From assembly GCA_963691705.1 (NCBI GenBank), contig OY829539.1, positions 58,936,327 to 59,000,326 of the forward strand: a stretch of DNA of 64,000 nucleotides, given 5' to 3'. Numbering within the stretch: the stretch's first letter is position 1; the number at the start of each line of letters is the position of its first letter. Below, piece by piece: positions 37,388 to 48,830 of the stretch. This DNA comes from Viola odorata. Lineage: Eukaryota; Streptophyta; Magnoliopsida; Malpighiales; Violaceae. The notes beneath the pieces are model-generated. The model saw only the letters and a list, made by a program, of their open reading frames with translations, did no database searches and was not told the origin of the DNA. A program made the translations under genes and the position numbers.

Positions 37388-39253
37388 TCAAATCTCCGGA
37401 CAAGCCACCTTTTTAGCTAGAATCTTGTCCTGCTGCTGCACCCATAGTTGCTGTTGAAGCAACATAGTTTGTTGATCCATGGAACCACTAGATTTATCCA
37501 TGCTGTTCGTCCAGGTAAAACACGGCCCGAACAGATCGTGCTCACCATTTTGCCCCTCGGTGGCAGCATCAGGATTCTGCGCACTGAAGGTAGGAGTTGC
37601 GCGAAAGGTTGGAGCCACTGGAAAGACGTCATCAAGAGGAAGTTCATCCTGGATTGCTGTGGTTATTGTTGTGGTTGTAGGGATTGGTGGTATTTCGATC
37701 GATTCTTGTAAGAATGGATTGTATTGCTGCTCTCCTTGGTCAAATACATTACTAACTGTTGTGCCATCAATTCCATCAGGTAAATTCTTCAAGTCTTGAT
37801 CTGCGGAAAAGTTCACATTGCATGGCTCTAATCCAGCACCTGCATTCGGTAATCCTTGCATTGGCTGGCGTGTACACTCTACCAGCACATCCTCCCAACC
37901 ACCAGCATCTCTGCCTGTGATTGAATCCAATCCTGAACTTCTCTGTCCTAGTTCTTGTTCCTGATTTGGGTCTTCTGGTGGCCAACCATCCAAAGATACA
38001 AGGTCTATACCACTATTTCCTGTGCTCGAAATCGAAAACGCGGAGACAGATTCAACAGTTCTAATGCGATCATCAGACAAGGATCGTTTCTCAAACTGCT
38101 CCAAGAAAAGATCCATCAACATAGGAGGGCTTGTTCCAACGTCAGTCACGCTCATGAGATCCTCCAATGAAGGACATTGTGAAATCTCAGATTCTGAAAG
38201 CCTCCCTAATTGATCTGATGATTGGTCAAACGATGGAAACCTTTCACCGTAGTTTGGAGAGTGATTTCTCGCTTGTGGAAGCAAATGCTGAGGTGATCTT
38301 CCATTCGGAGTGAAAGAAGATTCATCTTTTAAGAATTCTTTAAGTGTTTCTATGAGCTCCTCCGATATCTTCTGCACACTTGGATACTCCGAAGTTCTTC
38401 CTACCCCAATGCTCTTACACAAATCATAGAAAGAAGAAAGGTCTTCGAATTGTTTCGAGGCCTTGACGCAAGTTTGGAATGCTTTCACACAAGAATTATA
38501 TTGTAAATGAAAGAAACTATCTAGCAAAGGCGCAAGTCCATCAGAAATATCGCGGTATAGATCAAAGCTCTCCTGCACGATGGCATAGAGAGAAATCTGA
38601 ACCAACCTGTTGTTCTTCGCCACACCTGTTGGTCTAGTACCAACAGCTTTATCTAGCAATTTCTGCCAATAAGAGATTCTATCAATCAACATTGCAGGTT
38701 TCATTTCAGACACTGTTCCATTCGCATGTCTGCTTCCACGAACACTACTAGTTTCCCTTTCTTTTCTGGTAAATCTTTTCTGAAGCTTCCCTGTTAGAAA
38801 GCAATCTAATCGTTCCTCAAGATAAAGCGCGAAAGTCCTGACAAACGCCGTATAGTCCCAAGGATTTGAGTGCGAATCATCTCTAAAACATGAAAGATTA
38901 AGAATCTTGGCTCCACGCTTCATGGCATGGAGGAGTTCTCTAGGAAAATAAGGATCACCATCTTGGAAGACCCTAAGAACAAGCATGAGTGATTTAAGGG
39001 CAACGATCCAATTCCGCGTCTTGCCAATCCTTTTGCCTATGGCATGAGCACAGGCAGCTGCATAGATCCTGTTGGAGGAGATCAAATTGAACAATTCTGT
39101 GACGTACCGCTCGTCGATCGGGAAGTCATCATGTCTAGTGGCCTTAAGGATCAAAACTTCAAGATTTGATGCATTGTTGTTGGATACCTTAGCAAGGCTA
39201 ATGCTGGTTTTGTCTTTCACAGCACCAATTGCTTTCCTGAACTTGCTAGGCAT
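37388..39253 (-). CDS. AP180/CALM-type clathrin assembly protein with ANTH domain
   Basis: The ORF of 621 residues is intronless, with its start at the ATG 39251-39253 (MPSKFRKAIGAVKD). The reading frame extends upstream only through non-ATG codons. Residues about 25-165 form an ANTH domain: LEVLILKAT, NWIVALKSLMLVLRV, and NPWDYTAFVRTFALYLEERL. A helical region follows to about 310. The tail is long and disordered, with NPF (in YNPFLQ), which can bind EH-domain proteins, and a Gln-rich end near LLQQQLWVQQQ. Family members link clathrin to PI(4,5)P2 membranes in endocytosis. The lipid-binding motif is altered: after KAT the usual P-x-K-x-K-H reads PIDERY. Family call firm, exact subgroup uncertain. 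Confidence 0.93.
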   Translation of the reverse strand: MPSKFRKAIGAVKDKTSISLAKVSNNNASNLEVLILKATRHDDFPIDERYVTELFNLISSNRIYAAACAHAIGKRIGKTRNWIVALKSLMLVLRVFQDGDPYFPRELLHAMKRGAKILNLSCFRDDSHSNPWDYTAFVRTFALYLEERLDCFLTGKLQKRFTRKERETSSVRGSRHANGTVSEMKPAMLIDRISYWQKLLDKAVGTRPTGVAKNNRLVQISLYAIVQESFDLYRDISDGLAPLLDSFFHLQYNSCVKAFQTCVKASKQFEDLSSFYDLCKSIGVGRTSEYPSVQKISEELIETLKEFLKDESSFTPNGRSPQHLLPQARNHSPNYGERFPSFDQSSDQLGRLSESEISQCPSLEDLMSVTDVGTSPPMLMDLFLEQFEKRSLSDDRIRTVESVSAFSISSTGNSGIDLVSLDGWPPEDPNQEQELGQRSSGLDSITGRDAGGWEDVLVECTRQPMQGLPNAGAGLEPCNVNFSADQDLKNLPDGIDGTTVSNVFDQGEQQYNPFLQESIEIPPIPTTTTITTAIQDELPLDDVFPVAPTFRATPTFSAQNPDAATEGQNGEHDLFGPCFTWTNSMDKSSGSMDQQTMLLQQQLWVQQQDKILAKKVACPEI

Positions 39254-39720
39254 GTTTGGATTCAAGAAAGATTCCAACTTTCAACAACAATGTTGGACTT
39301 CTTTTTTTTCTTTTCTAATAAAATTTGCGCCCTTTTCTTTTAGAAAAAATCAAATCTTGTGTTCTTAGCAAAATTCCAAGATGGATGTGGGATGAGGTGA
39401 CTATCCTAGAGAAAACAAAGGTATCAAATTAGGTGGTGATGGGAAACGGTTGGCATTTTAGTGAAAAGTGTTAAAAATGTGTTATATTTGGTGATGGGAT
39501 GGTTTGTGTAAAAAAAAAAGGTAAGGATGAGAACTGTCTCAAATTCTATCTTTTGTTGAAGGAGTCTTCATGTTAGTTCATATGCCATTTTTTCCATAAA
39601 TAGGAATGCGAATAAATGACTCGAACTACCACCTAGCCCTCTCTGCCTTGCAACATTGGATGGTGTAAAAAAAATTGAAATTGAAATTGCCCAAAATATG
39701 CTCTTCCTTGTAAGAAATTT

Positions 39721-39750
39721 AAATTGAAATTGAAATTGAAATTGAAATTG
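39721..39750 (+). repeat. Hexamer microsatellite (AAATTG)5
   Basis: Five perfect copies of a 6-bp AAATTG unit. Diverged copies also occur near 39674-39690. Confidence 0.9.
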
Positions 39751-40449
39751 GCAAATTTTCATGTTGGGAAACACGTCATACTATAGTAAATCCCACCGTT
39801 AAGAGTTAAAACTATTAAAAGTGTAAGAATTTGATTGAAATAAAAATCACTTTAAATTGATTATATAAAAAAAATTGGAATGAATAATTATGGGCTTGAT
39901 GACTTATGTATTTGAAAGAAAAAAGAGAGAGAGACTCATGTAGATTCTTTTTAAAAGATCAAGCCCATAGGCCAGGCCCAAAGCTCATCCCATATAGGAC
40001 ACAAAATACAAATTGACACATCTAGAGTTTGGCCTAGCTAAAATGAAATTTGACCCCAGTAAGTAAACAAAAAGCTTGACAAGGGGAAGGGGCGGATCGT
40101 GGTTAACACTGGCAACGGGTCAGATTCAAACTGTTAAAAAAGTAGTCACATCGACCTATTCCATTGGTTTTTTTAACGGTCAAGCCCAAATTCCCGACCA
40201 TAAAGCTGGAGGCCCGTATGAGGCCCAATTTGGCCTGACCCGAGTTGGGTTTTGGCCTAGCCGAGATAAAACTAGGTTAGAATAATAGACCAAAAAGCTC
40301 GACGAGACTCGACCCTAGATAACCTCCCACTTGACTAAAAGTAGTGCCAGACTCCCATTTGGAGATCTGTGGAACAAATCTTTTAAATTTCTGTGTAGGA
40401 ACTGTCTTTTTTTGTACTCTTATCACTCAGTCGCCAGAGACTCATCTGA

Positions 40450-40990
40450 GGTTCTATTTGGCGTTTCAGTTCTAGTTGAAGAAGAGTTTGTGTAAAAGTG
40501 CTGTGTGAAAATCACTTTTGGAAAAAGTAGTATGCTGTTTGGTAAATATTTTTTAAAAGTGCTGTGAGATACCTGAGTTGTTTGGTAAAATAACTTTTCA
40601 AAACTATGGTTTGGATGTAAAATGACCATAAAAGATATAATTTATTTCAAATGTTATAATTAATTTTTTTTAATATCTTTATATATATTTTTAAATAAAT
40701 AATTGAAAAAAGTAATTAAATGGTATAAAATCCATTTTTAAAAAATTAATAAAAATAGGAAAAGTAGATGTAGAATTACTTATTTTGAGATGGAGATTTT
40801 ATTGTGGTAGTTTTTAATTTATTTTGATCTATTATATAAAGTAAAAAAATGAAATTAAAATGAAAAAAAAAAAAAGAGCTTTTGCTCGAAGCTCCAATTT
40901 AGAGCTTCTCCAAAAGTGGCCAAAATGCCGGCTTTGAGGCAGAGCTTCTCAATAAGCCAGCCAACCAGAATGATGCCAAACGCCCACTTT
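40450..40990. mobile_element. Possible nonautonomous DNA transposon
   Basis: The ends show an imperfect inverse relation: TTTGGCGTTT near 40457 and GCCAAACGCCC near 40976-40986. Inside, similar phrases such as GTGCTGTG and TTTGGTAAA recur, and the 3' half has an inverse version (GAGCTTCTC, CAAAAGTGG). There is no ORF. Ends and target duplication are uncertain. Confidence 0.35.
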
Positions 40991-41843
40991 TAATTTTTGG
41001 TTTTGAAACTCAGCTTTCTGGGCCAGAACTTGAATGCCAAAAGGCCACTGAGTCATCTCCCACGAAAGGACAACACGATACAATAATACAGCATGTGAGT
41101 CTATAGGTAGACTATCCACAGCAGTGGGTGTCAAATTTAAGGTGTTATTCACTTTTTCTCCTGCCACATCAGCTTAACACTCAACCAAATTTTCAAATAA
41201 CACCCACTTCTCGCAGTAATGTGTTTTTCAGGGTGTTATTCACTTTCTCTCCCTTCCACATCAGATTTCCACTAACTTTCATTTCTTTTTCTTATTAACA
41301 TTTATAATTACTATAATTTATTTTTTATAATATAATAAATAATAAATAATATAATTTTAATAAAAATTAATTAAATTTCATATTTTTTTTCATATTTCAA
41401 AAAATCTATACTTTTTTAATACAATAAATAATATAATATTTTTTAAAAATAACATACGATTTTATTTATCAATCAGTAAATCAAACATATATAGATTATT
41501 GCAAACGAACAAGAAAGTGTATGTTTATTTCAATAATTTCGTTCAAATGTCATGTGGTGTTTTGAATAATTATAGATCTCAAAAAATAAAAATAATGATA
41601 TATTTTTTATAATTATTTTGAGTAATTATTATGAAAAAATGCATTTTAAAAAGAAATAAAAGAAATAAAATGTAAAAAATTCGAATTTTTTTTAGTGTCC
41701 AAATAATACAAACCTAGTCTCTATTTATAGATCTCAAAAAATTAATAATAATGGTCTATTTTTTATAAAATTATTTTCAGTATTTATTATAAAAAACCCC
41801 ATTTAAAAAATGAGGGGAGGAAAAAAAATAAAGAATTTGGTGG

Positions 41844-41934
41844 CCAATGGCAGCGCGCCACGCGTGCGCTGCCAGGGCTGTCATTGACTGCCAATGACAG
41901 CCCTGGCAGCGCACGCGTGGCGCGCTGCCATTGG
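41844..41934. repeat. Perfect GC-rich palindrome, 43-bp arms and 5-bp loop
   Basis: Arm 41844-41886 is the exact inverse of 41892-41934, with loop ACTGC. It is GC-rich inside an AT-rich element and includes CGCGCCACGCGTGCGC-like CpG-dense sequence. RNA from either strand would form a long perfect hairpin. Confidence 0.92.
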
Positions 41935-41981
41935 TCCAGCTAATTTTTTTATTTTATTTTTAATAAAATTGTCAGAAAAAC

Positions 41982-42007
41982 GCGGGTGTCAAAATTTTGA
42001 CACCCGC
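41982..42007. repeat. Perfect 26-bp palindrome
   Basis: GCGGGTGTCAAAA is followed directly by its exact inverse, with no spacer. Confidence 0.9.
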
Positions 42008-42091
42008 TGGCGTGCCTCGGCGAAGAAAACCCATTGCTCTGGGTAAAAACACCCAAAAACCCACACCAATAACACATTGGTGTGGATGGTC

Positions 42092-43212
42092 TAAGAAGAT
42101 GGCAAGGAGAATCTCTGCTGCAAAATTGCGTCTGTGACCATTTCTGACCCATAAAATACAGCCCGACACATTAGGTGGTGCACCACACACTCTTCCACCT
42201 CTCACACCAAATTTTAGTAAATGTAGGAATATAAATGGAATGGAGAAAAAAAACACTGACTCCTTCCGAATCCAAGGTTGCTTTAAAACAAGCACTCAAG
42301 TAGATTAGTCTCTCGAAGCAGCCAGTACCTACCGGCCGTTTACTTTTTCACTGCCTACTCTACCTTATCTCTTTCTTTGCTGAAGTGGGATTTTTTTATT
42401 GATATAACTGATATAGATCGAAATAGGTACGATATATTTTTTATCTCGTCAGTATTAAAATTGGACATACCCATACGTACCAAAACACTGGTTTTCACAT
42501 AGACATAGTGCTACACTAACTTCAACATGGATGGACCATGATCAAACAGTTTCTTATTATGGTCGTATCGTAGCTTATAGCTTCCGTAAAACTTTCAAAT
42601 AATGCGATTCTGGAAGATACTAGTTCAGCAAATATATGAATTTTACCATTTGAAAATGACCATGACAGATTCTTGAGACGCATCCAAAAAGAAAGGCATC
42701 GAAATAGAATGAAGTACTTGTATTTGCTGATGCATACTTTGTATAATCACCAGGCTATTAATGTTTACGTGTTGCTGCCCGATGCTGATTTATAGCAATA
42801 GTAATAATACGATCCGGCTGTTCTAATTTTTTCTTAAATATCACCGGTCATGTTAAAAAAATGCGTTTAATAAAATTAAAGCAAATTAGATAAGTTATAA
42901 AAAAAGGTTAAAAATAATATTAGAAATTTGCCAGCAGAAGAACAAGGATTTCGATTAATTAATATTAATAGAAAGTGAAGTGGGAACATAATTACAGATA
43001 ATAATAATAATAATATAGCTAAGTCATTATGAATACTAATAATAATAAGTCACCTACTACCAACTCCCAACTACAGCTGCTCCAAAATAAATACAGTAAG
43101 ACTAAGACCCCCCAAAATTAAATTAAAAATGGATTAGACAATAAATAAGGGAAAAAAAGATCTTGCTACTGCTACTACTCCTCACTACATAAGGATTCCA
43201 GGCTTCTTTCCT
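42092..43212. other. Intergenic DNA and 3' flank of the glucanase gene
   Basis: No coding signs. AAT/AATA microsatellite runs occur near 42998-43048. The end next to 43212 is the probable 3' UTR of the glucanase gene. Confidence 0.5.
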
Positions 43213-45403
43213 TCAGTATCCAGTTGGAAACTCGCATCGCCCATACTCTGCACAAACCCAAAACAAGCTCCTCTTTTCAGCGCTAACAAAAAAATAGATA
43301 GAAAGTAGTAAAAAGTAAACAAACAAACAACATTTTTAACACTCAAATGACCACAACCTTCGACATTTTGCACCTAAATTCTTCTTATTTTCGATCTTTT
43401 CGGATATTTTTTCTGATTTCTCATCGTGTCTTTTCACAGAACTTTTATTATTCCATTTTACCATAATACCTTAGTACATACTAAGATTTTCGTTCAAAAC
43501 CCACCCGACTAGTAGTATTTTATTCGTTCTAAATTGACCCACTAAATCGGAAAGTATAAGTAAACAGTAATTTCTGCAGCTGAAAACATTGCCAATCCTA
43601 AATTCCTACAATAAATTATTTATCCAAATTTCAATTGCTAATCCTAATAATCAACTTAAATGTTTACATCTACCAAAAACATACTCATTAATGCACCCAC
43701 GTCAGCGAGAGAACAATAGATTCTCCGTACTCGTCACATGGCCGTTAACCCATTTTGACCTTTTCCCCTGACCTGGCTTGCACTACGAGTGCTCGCTTGG
43801 ACTAGTGCTTTTTAATCTAACGTAAGCCTTAAAAGTGCGCAAGTTAACAGATACAATAAGCGACATAGTAATAAAAAAGTGAAAGGGATCGAGACTAAAA
43901 TACGCACTGGGTGGTTGAGTGACGACGTAAGCTGCGCCTCCGAAATAACAGCTACCCATCGCCCGCCCACTCTTCTGGTAATAACTGTTGAACGCGAAGG
44001 AAGCGTGCGCCTCGAGAGTGTCAGGATCATAACACGTGGAGCCAGGCTGGATCGGACGGCAGTCAGCAGCTCCCTCCCCGCACGCGAAGTCTAGACCCGC
44101 CTGCAGCTTCACTTTCCCCACCTCCGCATTCGCCACACACCACGTGTTCCCTGTAGTGCTCTTGGATACGCCGCCGTTGACAGGTGTCGTCACCACCACC
44201 GGTGGACTTTCTCCGGTGACCGGCGGAGTCTGGTGGTCCTTGTAGTTCTTCATCCCTTCAACGTTGAACGGGATGTCATAAACTTTCTTCTCACTAGGAT
44301 AAAAGAGCCCGTAATTTCTCTCCGATGTGGGCCCGTTCTTTTGATTTTCGTTGAAGAGAGCAAATAGATAAACGGTCAGATCTGCTTTGGGTCTCAATGG
44401 GGTCCCACCACCAGAGAGAATCCGACGGACGAGATTTCCGTTGTACGCAGCGGCATTTTCAAGCGTTGCGCCAATCTCATTCTGGTCTCCTTTTGATGGC
44501 CAGCCTGTTTCCGTCACAACCATTCTTATGTCGTCATATTTCAAAGCAGACAGCGCGGCAAAAACGGCGTCGATTTGGGCATCAAACAAGTTGAAATAAC
44601 GCAACCCGTTACCCGAATCTACCACACCCGGGTTCTCCCGAAACAAAGCGTAGTCGAGCGAAATGACGTCGGAGTTGGACTCGTAGGCGAAGAACGGGTA
44701 GGCATTGACCATGAGGAACGACCCGGTTTGTCGGAGGAAACCGAGCAAGGGTTCGAATACTGGTTCGATTAATTCGGATCGGAATGACCCGGCGGATGAA
44801 GGGTAAGAGGATTGGAGCGCGCTTAACGCAATAGGTGAGGAGACTTTAATGGAGGAATGAAGGTTGAGTTTAGTTAGAGCTTGGTGGATGTTTTCCATGG
44901 CGGGGATGAGGAACTTTGTGGTGTTATGTGGGTCGACGAAGACCTCATTACCGACGGCAATGGCTTCGATTTGGGTGGAAGGGTAGTAAACGGCGACGTT
45001 CCGGTCGACCCAGCTGCGAGCGAATCCTTTGTGTTTGGCTGCGGCGTAGAGGAGATCGTTGGGTAAGTCGACCGTGACCTTGATTCCGGATCCGGATAAA
45101 GCTTTGAGGACAGATGGGTCAGCGTCGAACACCTTGACCCGTTCAAAACCCTGAGATTTAAGAAGCTCCACAACTTTCACTGCTGATGGAAGGTTGTTTG
45201 CTATTCTGCCATAGTTCACACCAATGGAACCCGCATCTGGAAAAAATGAAAAGAAAACCACATTGTCATCAGAGAAACGAACATTTTTAATTAATCGCTT
45301 ATTGTACAGAAAAAGAGAGGGATTGAGACATTTTTTATATACCTGCAAGAAAGGCAATGCAGAGGAGTGAGAAGGAGAAACAGATGAAACGACGTCGCTC
45401 CAT
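43213..45403 (-). CDS. Endo-1,3-beta-glucanase, GH17 with C-terminal X8 (CBM43) domain
   Basis: Exons 45403-45343, 45236-43908 and 43247-43213 join in frame to 474 residues. Exon 1 encodes a signal peptide (hydrophobic core ICFSFSLLCIAFLA), and the mature protein begins near DAGSIGVNYGR. The GH17 barrel has its acid/base Glu118 in AVGNEV and nucleophile Glu263 in VTETGWPS. An X8 domain runs from WCVAN to the end, with its cysteines in FACGEG, DCRPI, STCYD and SCYFGG and the last in the tiny 35-bp exon 3 (RCEFPTGY). The enzyme would act in the cell wall or at plasmodesmata on callose. There is no clear GPI tail in this spliced form. Reading through the second intron gives a different, hydrophobic C-terminus ending at 43783. 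Confidence 0.93.
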
Positions 45404-45744
45404 AGTTGTGGAAGATGGAGGAAGAAGAAGATGGAGGAAGAAATGAGCGGAGCAGGTGGAGAAGGAGAGTGATGTTGGTTTTTATTTCTGTTGTGGTGTG
45501 TGCGTTGAGGGGATCGAGATGGTGCGGTGGGACCACCTTTTTTTCTTTTTTGTCGCGGGAAATGACAAGAACAATTGGGAGAATGAGGAATTAAAAAGAA
45601 AATAAATATTTTTAATTATTTACTGCGCTGTGGTTGTAGTGGGATAATGGTAGTAACCACGTGGCCCCATTTTGTTTGAAGGTGGGTCCCAGGAAAACTC
45701 GACCGTTTCTTGGTGTGTAGCGAAAGTTTTCTTTTTTGGGGGGG

Positions 45745-45752
45745 TTTTTATA
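45745..45752 (-). promoter_or_regulatory. Candidate TATA box of the glucanase gene
   Basis: The minus strand reads CCCTATAAAAACC, about 340 bp upstream of the ATG. The distance would mean a long leader, so the assignment is tentative. Confidence 0.35.
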
Positions 45753-45905
45753 GGGTGTGGTGGGAGGTAAATGTATAAAATTGCGCTTGGAAAAGGGGAG
45801 GGGTGATCATCATTTCCGATGCAGTCGACCGGTCTTCATCTTTGTGTGGAGAGGGAAAGAGGAGGTTGTTAATGGTGATTGTTGAAGGTTCATTGATGGT
45901 ATGTG

Positions 45906-48252
45906 TGTCAACCCTAAAAATTGTGATTTAGATTTATTTTGATTAGTTAAATGAGTACTAATTTGATTAGAAGAGAGTTAGAAATTTGTTTTTAACAGTT
46001 AATCGTTGGTACTAAGTTTAGTTTTTATTAGCTAAGTTACGAATTGATATTTCATATTAACGGTATGTAGAAAATTAGAGCGAGAAAACTAAGAGATTTT
46101 TTTATTAAGTTGGTATGTAAACTAATGACTTGTAATAATATTAAGACAAAAAGGTTGAGATAAGGATTAATAGAGCACGAGAATAGAGAAAAGATTAGAA
46201 AAGAAACAGAGAGAGAGTGGTGGAAAGAGAGCAAAAGAAGGAGATAAGCTTTTGGAAAATCAAAGGTTAGTACACCAAAATTGTAATTAAATGTCTTCAA
46301 TACTTAACCTTGAGTTTAGTTGATAGTTGGGTATGCAATTAATTTATGGAATAATTTATCCAAAAATTACATGAATATCAGTTATAGGGTTTTGAGAGTT
46401 TGTTAGATTTTGATGCTTTGTGATATTGACAAATTAAATGGAAATAATTGAAATTAAGAATGAAGTGATTGGTGCATGGGTAATCAATTTGACTTGAATA
46501 AAGGCACATGAGTTCGGAGTTAGGATTATTGATGTACGGATTTGGGGATTGAGACAATTTGAAGTATAGTAGTTTTAATTCTGAAATTCATGCGAAATAT
46601 GAGTGTGAAACTAATTAAGTGGTAAATTTAGGTATTGTGGTAGGTCGGTGATGTAGGAAATTATTGTGGAAATTTTGGAAAAAGAAATTGCAAAAATTTA
46701 TTTACTATTTAGTCCCTACAGTTATGGAGATGGTGAAGTTTAGTTCTAAAAGTTTTAGCGTTTGTAGATTAGTTCCTACAGTAGGATCAATTTTGGGAAA
46801 GTTATTTCTGCTTTTAAATGTGAAATATATTGGACAATTATTGGTGTACTGGATGTTTGTTGTAACTACTTTATATGTCATACAAGTTTCCTTTGGTTAT
46901 ATTAATTATTGAATTATATTCTTTGTTTCCCATTGCATACATAATTCTTTCGGGAGACATGCCACTTGACCATGCATTCATTTACCTACGTGAGTGCTAA
47001 GAAAGAGTATAGAAAATAGTGATTTATAGTTATGGTTGATTGTTAGGAAGATTGTAAAAAATGATAATTAGATGGGTTTTAGTTAATTGGATGTAAGAAA
47101 AGAGAGGAGCCGAAATTGGGAAGAAATAGAAAAGGGGTGTGAGGAACATAATACAATAAAGAACAAAAAGGGAGATGAGAAATTGTGTGGTCTTTTAATT
47201 ATTTGTACAGGTTTAAAATTTATTTGATTATTGTGTAAATAACCGATATAGTATTTAATTGGTGTTAGGTGCGAAGCCGACGGATCCTACCTTGGAATAG
47301 CTTAGGCATGCGAAGTGACTTTTGTTGTATATATATACAAACTGTGAGTGAATAATGCAAAGTATAAACCGCATGATAATATTGCATGTTGGTTGTTTGT
47401 ATGAATTATGTTATAACTGTATGTACTGTATTATGGTTGTGAATATGCATAGTGGTAGTAATTGGTAATGAAAGATGGTGTATTGTATTGGTTATGACCC
47501 TAACTAATAGGAGTGGTGTTAGTACATGTGCAAATGGTCTGTTATACCTTAGCTAGCCGAAGGTTATGGCGGTAGCACGAAGTGGCTTGGCCAGCACTTC
47601 GGTCCGTTGAGAATTTTATATGTCCTAACCGACAAAGGCAGTGGTATTGGCACGCGATGGGATCACGGTCTGAACATGAGTTTATTTGTGCTTTGATAGT
47701 TTAACTATATTATGATGAGTATACGAATTTAAATATAGATATTGGTATAATTATGTTATATTATATGCAGTGAATACTATGAGTATGAATGATTGCTTAT
47801 ACATGTTGTTTATATCTTGTATTATTTATTCACTGAGTTGTTGTAACTTATCCTCTCTTATTAATCATTTTTCAGTTGGTAGCAGACATTAGTGAGTTGT
47901 GGTTGGCAAATCCAGAGAGTACTCTTCAAGGTTAATTGGTATGCCCAACATTCTTCTCCGCTAAGGCCTAGTCGATTAATGATATTGTATATGTCTATTT
48001 TGGAGTTGTAAATGACAAACTCCCTAATAGGTCTATTACTTATTATAATAAATGCAGAAGTGACTATGTGTTGCTATAAATATTACTTGGTAATCAATAG
48101 AAATAAAATCTTGAGTTTTTTTTTAAATGAATCAATTGTAAATTTTGGAAGAAATCTCAATAAGGAGTTAAGTTAGGCTTGTGAAAGTTTGAGATGAATA
48201 CTAAAACCCATTCAAACTCTTAGCCGGTCACGCTCTCATTTGGGGTGTGACA
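45906..48252 (+). mobile_element. Probable solo LTR of a Ty3/gypsy element, about 2.35 kb
   Basis: The start TGTCAACCCTAAAAATTGTG and the end GGGGTGTGACA are near-inverse (TGTCA-ACCC / GGGGTGTGACA) and have the TG...CA form. The start resembles LTRs of Tekay/Del-type chromoviruses, whose LTRs have this size. Flanking 5-bp sequences ATGTG and ATATG agree at four positions, or GTATG and ATATG if the start is shifted 2 bp. There is no internal coding region and no second LTR beside it, hence solo. Confidence 0.5.
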
Positions 48253-48307
48253 ATATGTGATGTAGGATAGCTTCCAGTTGTATGATTAACCGAATTGGTT
48301 AACTAGC

Positions 48308-48830
48308 GGTGTGATTCCATACTCATAAATTGTTACTTCCATGCTTTTAGTTTATGCTTTTATTATACTACTCATCCTTATCTTTCAGATATTCTTTATA
48401 GCAAATATAAATATAATACTTTATCTAAAAATACTAAAATAATTAATTAATAAAAACATTAAATTTATGCTTCTTCACAATAATTAACATGAGATAGTAT
48501 TTTTAGAAGAAAAATCATATAATACCCGATTAATAGCAAAATTAATAATACGCACACAATTAAAGTAAACACATTATTAAGTTAAAAGTATTCAAATTGA
48601 TAATTTATACTAATATACACAGTTATGCATATATTTTCCTTTGTTACAAAAATAAATAAATGTTATGGTCTATTAATGTTGATTTTTATTAATAGGTACT
48701 ATAGTTTTTTTAATTTAAGTATTAAAAATTATATTTATTATAAAATACATTAATAGCTAAGGATGAGTAGTACAGTGAAATTCTAAGTTAAGAGTGTGGG
48801 AGTAACAATTTGGGATATGAGAATAACACC
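48308..48830. mobile_element. MITE with about 70-bp imperfect terminal inverted repeats
   Basis: The left end GGTGTGATTCCATACTCATA and the inverse of the right end (GGTGTTATTCTCATATCC) are related. The similarity continues inward through AAATTGTTACT and TACTACTCATCCTTA. The interior is AT-rich without an ORF. It is just downstream of the solo LTR. Confidence 0.5.

Larger units (their letters stand above)
39254..41109. other. Upstream region of the ANTH gene, intergenic
   Basis: Contains the ANTH gene promoter side, a hexamer microsatellite and a possible MITE, both listed separately. No coding gene was recognised. Confidence 0.5.
41110..42091. mobile_element. MITE of about 980 bp with GACTATCCAC-type terminal inverted repeats
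   Basis: The left end GACTATCCACAGCAGTGGG and the inverse of the right end (GACCATCCACACCAATG) match well over about 20 bp. Plant Harbinger/Tourist-like elements often start in this way (GA-x-CATCCACA). The flanks read TA on both sides. The interior is AT-rich except for two striking palindromes. There is no transposase, so it would need one in trans. Confidence 0.55.

Noticed and set aside
39254..39277. N-terminal extension of the ANTH protein
   Set aside because: It would need a non-ATG start; the ATG at 39251-39253 gives the family-typical MPSKFRKAIG start.
43783..43907. C-terminal extension of the glucanase as the normal end
   Set aside because: It lacks the final X8 cysteine. A GT donor after 43908 and a terminal exon at 43247-43213 give the family-typical end; kept only as a possible retained-intron form.
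44387..44772. Plus-strand frames opposite the glucanase gene
   Set aside because: Shadows of a well-supported GH17 gene.
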